This document shows, piece after piece, positions 7,468 to 10,120 of a stretch of 10,120 bases of DNA. The DNA is taken from positions 1 through 10,120 of the forward strand of contig JAFVAA010000888.1 in the NCBI GenBank assembly GCA_017476305.1, read 5' to 3'. The notes under the pieces were generated by a model. It was not told the DNA's origin, did not search any database, and saw nothing but the letters and a program-made list of their open reading frames with translations. Position 1 is the stretch's first letter; each line of letters begins with the position of its first letter. This DNA comes from Lachnospiraceae bacterium. GTDB lineage: Bacteria > Bacillota > Clostridia > Lachnospirales > Lachnospiraceae. The position numbers were made by a program, and so were the translations under genes.

Positions 7468-7473
7468 GATAAT
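7445..7473 (+). promoter_or_regulatory. Probable promoter of the flavodoxin/radical SAM pair
   Basis: TTGACG (7445-7450) and GATAAT (7468-7473) are each one base from consensus and are spaced by 17 bases. The site overlaps the last codons of the damaged flavodoxin. The leader to ATG 7571 would be about 90 bases and includes a GCAGA/TCTGC hairpin at 7517-7530 nested within TATGCA/TGCATA arms (7514-7519 and 7538-7543). Confidence 0.5.
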
Positions 7474-7570
7474 ATATTTTGTAAAATTTAATTGAGCAAA
7501 ATGAAAATATCAATATGCAGAAAAATCTGCGTGCAGTTGCATAAAATTTTATTATGGGAGGGTGATGGAT

Positions 7571-7978
7571 ATGAAGGCTGCAATTCGTTATTATACCCAG
7601 ACGGGCAACACAAAGAAACTTGCAGAAGCAATCGCTACACAGCTTGGTATCGAGGCTAAGTCTGTGGAGGAGCCATTAGAAGAGAAAACGGAAATTCTGT
7701 TCCTCTGCAATAGTGTCTATTGGGCGGGCATTGACAAACATGTCAAACAGTTTGTGAAAGCAAACGCGGGAAAAATTGGTACACTTGTAAATGTAAGCAC
7801 TGCTGCAATGATCGAATCCACCTATAATCAGATGAAACGAGTGGCAGCAGAGACGGGTGTGAACATAAGCGGGAAAGAGTTCCATTGTCGTGGGAAGTTT
7901 GCGGCACTGCATTCCAAGCATCCAAACGAGGAGGATATTAGTGCAGTAAAAGAATTTGCAAAGAAGGTGGCAGGATGA
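7571..7978 (+). CDS. Flavodoxin
   Basis: The product is a small soluble FMN-binding electron carrier of 135 residues, typical for the family. The signature TQTGNT (residues 9-14) forms the phosphate-binding loop after the first beta strand (MKAAIRYY). The middle loop LCNSVYWAGI supplies aromatic residues to stack on the flavin. GGGAGGG at 7556-7562 places the ribosome binding site correctly for ATG 7571. The GTG and ATG at 7562 and 7565 lie on or next to it. The stop codon overlaps the start of the radical SAM gene (ATGA at 7975-7978), so the two are translationally coupled. This strongly suggests the flavodoxin is the reductant for that enzyme. The gene looks intact. Confidence 0.85.
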   Translation: MKAAIRYYTQTGNTKKLAEAIATQLGIEAKSVEEPLEEKTEILFLCNSVYWAGIDKHVKQFVKANAGKIGTLVNVSTAAMIESTYNQMKRVAAETGVNISGKEFHCRGKFAALHSKHPNEEDISAVKEFAKKVAG

Positions 7979-9078
7979 GAGAAAAAGCGGAAAATTTTGA
8001 TATTCAGGAATATATGACAAGAGGTGTGGAACGGGTGGTTTCAGATACTATGAAAGCTACACGGAAGGATCCAAAGGAAAGTGCTTTCATGCTGAAATTT
8101 GCTGCTGCCAGCAGATCCGCATCAAAGAAACGAAAAAAGGCAGAGGAACAGGGGGAGCATATTCCGCCATTTTTGATTGCCAGCATTACCAGTCAGTGCA
8201 ATCTCCACTGTGCCGGCTGTTATTCGCGCTGTAATCACGCCACTTTGGATGCAGAGCCGATAGCACAGCTGACGAGTGAGGAATGGCTGAATATTTTTAG
8301 TGAGGCAGATGATTTGGGCATAAGCTTTATCCTTCTGGCAGGGGGAGAACCGATGATCAGGCAGGATATTATTGAGGCGGCGGGAAAACGGCAGAGCATT
8401 CTTTTTCCGATTTTTACCAATGGCACCTTTATGAGCGGTACATATTTTGAGCTTTTTGACAGATGCCGAAATCTTATCCCGATCATGAGTATCGAGGGAG
8501 AGAGGCAGATTACGGATGAGAGACGTGGTCAAGGTGTGTATGATCAGCTGATCAAAAACATGGGTGAACTTCATGACAGAGGATTGATATTTGGTGCTTC
8601 TGTCACTGTGACGACACAGAACATAAAAGAAGTAACATCGGATGATTTTTTGCGGATACTTTCCGAAAGGGGATGTAAAGCAGTTATCTTTGTGGAGTTT
8701 GTGCCTGTTACTGATGAGAGTAAGGAATTGGCACCGGGAGATGCGGAAAGGGAATACTTACGTGACGAGATAAAAAGGCTGCGTGCCGATCAGCCGGAGA
8801 TGGTTTATATTTCTTTCCCCGGAGATGAAAAAAGCTCCGGAGGCTGTGTGGCGGCCGGACGAGGATTTTTCCATATCAATTCTCATGGTGGTGCAGAGCC
8901 CTGCCCGTTCTCGCCCTATTCTGATGTTAATATCAGAAATACATCTCTTAGGGAGGCGATGCATTCCCCACTGTTTACCGCACTGCGGGAGGGGAATCTT
9001 CTCATGGACGACCATGATGGGGGCTGTATTCTCTATGAAAAGAAGGAGCAGGTGGAGGCATTGCTTGCGGGGAACTGA
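7975..9078 (+). CDS. Radical SAM protein with SPASM/twitch-like C-terminus
   Basis: This 367-residue enzyme has CNLHCAGC, with Cys75, Cys79 and Cys82 in the CX3CX2C pattern binding the 4Fe-4S cluster that cleaves SAM. GGEP (123-126) binds the SAM amino group. The barrel continues through TNGTFM, SIEG and SVTVT. The C-terminal part, GGCVAAGRGFFHINSHGGAEPC with Cys291 and Cys310, and later Cys351, has the look of an auxiliary-cluster domain (SPASM or twitch). Such domains are common in peptide-modifying and anaerobic maturase enzymes of the MoaA/PqqE group. The N-terminal 60 residues are charged and helical. The ATGA overlap with the flavodoxin marks one operon. No small precursor-peptide gene is visible beside it, so a peptide-modifying role is not supported, and the substrate is unknown. 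The gene appears intact. Confidence 0.88.
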   Translation: MREKAENFDIQEYMTRGVERVVSDTMKATRKDPKESAFMLKFAAASRSASKKRKKAEEQGEHIPPFLIASITSQCNLHCAGCYSRCNHATLDAEPIAQLTSEEWLNIFSEADDLGISFILLAGGEPMIRQDIIEAAGKRQSILFPIFTNGTFMSGTYFELFDRCRNLIPIMSIEGERQITDERRGQGVYDQLIKNMGELHDRGLIFGASVTVTTQNIKEVTSDDFLRILSERGCKAVIFVEFVPVTDESKELAPGDAEREYLRDEIKRLRADQPEMVYISFPGDEKSSGGCVAAGRGFFHINSHGGAEPCPFSPYSDVNIRNTSLREAMHSPLFTALREGNLLMDDHDGGCILYEKKEQVEALLAGN

Positions 9079-9121
9079 GAATGAGAAGAAGAGGGGGCAT
9101 TCTGTTTCTTGGGACTTCGCT

Positions 9122-9814
9122 ATGGAAAATATGATGGTGGTCGGCTCAAAGTATTGGAATCTTATCAGCTAAAAGGAGGTCTGGCTTTTGAATCGTGGCA
9201 ACAGGAAAGCCGGAATACCGGAGGGCGTCCGTCCGAGCCATACCTATGATGAACGGTATATTCCGCTGGGGGTGCATGGAAGGAATGGGTTCTGGCAGGT
9301 CATAAAACGCATGATGGAGGAAAAGCCGGTCATCATTCAGGGGGATGGCACATCTCTGTGGACGGTAACTTTTAACAGGGATTTTGCAATCGGCTATACG
9401 GGGCTGATGGGGAACCGTCATGCAATCGGAGAGGCTTTTCAGATTACAGGGGACGAAACTCTTACATGGAATCAGATTTATGAAACGATTGCGGATGCTC
9501 TTGGTGTGAAGCTGCATGCTTACCATGTATCCTCAGAATTTCTGGCGGCCGTCGGAGATAAATATGGCTTTGATTTGGAAGGAAGTCTGGTGGGTGATAA
9601 GTCAGTTTCTGTGGTATTTGATAACAGCAAGTTAAAGAGGGCAGTGCCGGATATGCGGACAACGGTGCGGTTTGATGAAGGAGTGAGAATTGCACTTCAT
9701 TATGTGCTTTCGCATCCGGAGGAATGTCAAAAGGAAGACCCGGAATTTGATGCGTGGTGTGACAGGGTGATTGCTGCATTGGAAAAGGCAAAAGAGGAAA
9801 TTATGTATCGCTAA
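9122..9814 (+). pseudogene. NAD-dependent epimerase, nonsense codon and internal deletion
   Basis: From 9122 the frame gives MENMMVVGSKYWNLIS, resembling the first Rossmann strand and glycine motif (usually VVGGSKYFG), then TAA at 9170-9172. The same frame resumes with KEVWLLNRGNRKAGIPEGV, the second strand and NAD-binding turn. It jumps directly at about 9227 to RPSHTYDERYIPLGVHG, which lies well after the YxxxK active site in intact proteins. About 100 residues, including the catalytic Tyr and Lys, are therefore missing. The C-terminal substrate domain is well preserved (VIIQGDGTSLW, FQITGDETLTWNQIYETIAD, YHVSSEFLAA) and ends at TAA 9814. A TTG at 9188 preceded by AAAGGAGG (9172-9179) could start a 208-residue product, but it would lack catalytic residues. 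Family members act on nucleotide sugars or related substrates. The direct GTCCGTCCG at the junction may mark a short-homology deletion. Confidence 0.75.
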
Positions 9815-9855
9815 GGAGATTTTTTATACTTATTAAGGAGATTTTTTATACTCAT
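9812..9855 (+). repeat. Two tandem 22-base units carrying ribosome-binding-site-like sequence
   Basis: Units 9812-9833 and 9834-9855 differ at one base only (T or C near the end). Each contains AAGGAG, a T-run and ATACTYATTAA. The first unit begins in the stop codon of the epimerase. In each, AAGGAG is followed after seven bases by ATA where a start codon would be expected. Confidence 0.9.
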
Positions 9856-9890
9856 TAACGAAACGGCAAGCCATTTCGTTAATGAGTATA
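9847..9890. repeat. Perfect 17-bp inverted repeat with 10-base spacer
   Basis: The arms 9847-9863 and 9874-9890 are exact reverse complements beginning TATACTCATTAACG. The spacer CGGCAAGCCA itself contains GGC/GCC. The left arm overlaps the second 22-base unit. Four Ts follow the right arm (9891-9894), so it may act as a terminator for the epimerase, but the stem is A/T-rich and longer than usual. A recombination or mobile-element end is an alternative. Confidence 0.8.
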
Positions 9891-9892
9891 TT

Positions 9893-10108
9893 TTGGAGAA
9901 CAGTACCTTTGAATATTCTACGGCAGATGCGGATATTGACGGCAAAATTGACAGTGTTATGAATCCGGCTGGAGGGATCATCCGGGCAGACCGGATTGAT
10001 GAACTGATTCTGGAAAAGGATAAAGTAGATACAAAGGCAACGAAGGTTATCTGCAGGAGCCGGATGGACAGAAAGTGTCCCATAGGATTGTGTAGACAGG
10101 CGGGTTAG
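9893..10108 (+). CDS. Unidentified reading frame, possibly a gene fragment
   Basis: I do not recognise this protein. From TTG 9893 it gives LENSTFEYSTADADIDGKID, then SVMNPAGGIIRADRIDELIL and EKDKVDTKATKVI, a composition typical of real coding DNA. The frame stays open upstream through the palindrome back to the epimerase stop (reading LINETASHFVNEY across it), but no ATG occurs. The last residues (CRSRMDRKCPIGLC) look less natural. Another frame at about 10045-10095 reads YLQEPDGQKVSHRIV before a stop, so a frameshift near 10040 is possible. There is no convincing ribosome binding site at 9893. It may be a fragment joined to the palindrome, or a gene whose start codon has become ATA (9848). 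Confidence 0.35.
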   Translation: MENSTFEYSTADADIDGKIDSVMNPAGGIIRADRIDELILEKDKVDTKATKVICRSRMDRKCPIGLCRQAG

Positions 10109-10120
10109 AACGTATGAAAT

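Noticed and set aside
9085..9249. A second frame reading LGLRYGKYDGGRLKVLESYQ and on, as a separate gene piece
   Set aside because: It overlaps the epimerase remnant, whose frame gives the recognisable VVGSKYW and EVWLLNRGNR segments. The other frame is better explained as a shadow.
1..10120. CRISPR array, tRNA, rRNA, transposase or phage genes
   Set aside because: No regularly spaced repeats, cloverleaf, rRNA-like sequence or transposase/integrase motifs were seen on either strand.

Overview
The window looks like chromosomal DNA of a low-to-medium GC gut Firmicute, most likely a Lachnospiraceae-type Clostridium relative. The reasons are strong AGGAGG ribosome binding sites, consensus sigma-A promoters, a long-form serine acetyltransferase, PAS-repeat signalling proteins, DUF4405/flavodoxin proteins and a CX3CX2C radical SAM protein. 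This is a judgement from gene content and codon use, not from a marker gene.

Layout. Bases 1-374 hold no gene. They contain a dense run of hairpins (a candidate structured RNA), then a perfect-consensus promoter, and then a PAS-repeat sensor protein (375-2564) that stops inside its third repeat. Directly after it come scraps of a copper P-type ATPase (2534-2756) and the ATPase end of a histidine kinase (2757-3086). Next are a serine acetyltransferase with a one-base frameshift (3169-4133) and a heavily deleted nitroreductase (4153-4447). An intact nitrilase-superfamily amidohydrolase (4518-5315) converges on an intact alpha/beta hydrolase on the minus strand (5334-6212). After a 396-base intergenic region with promoter-like and repeat elements lie a truncated DUF4405 membrane protein and a damaged membrane-anchored flavodoxin (6609-7467). 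A second promoter then leads to a flavodoxin and radical SAM pair with overlapping stop and start (7571-9078). An NAD-dependent epimerase with an internal deletion follows (9122-9814). The window ends with a tandem 22-base repeat, a perfect 17-bp palindrome and an unidentified reading frame.

How it fits together. Only four genes look intact: the nitrilase-like hydrolase, the alpha/beta hydrolase, the flavodoxin and the radical SAM enzyme. The last two form a plausible functional unit in which the flavodoxin supplies electrons for SAM cleavage. The most striking property is the density of broken genes. At least seven genes are cut, internally deleted or frameshifted, and several keep recognisable pieces from both sides of a deletion, in order and on the same strand. 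This suggests a decaying accessory region that loses DNA by many short deletions. A chimeric or error-prone assembly could look the same and must be excluded first. I did not find a convincing new defence or mobile system. The candidates worth follow-up are the 5' hairpin cluster, the flavodoxin/radical SAM pair, the repeat-bearing promoter at about 6500, and the palindrome at 9847-9890.
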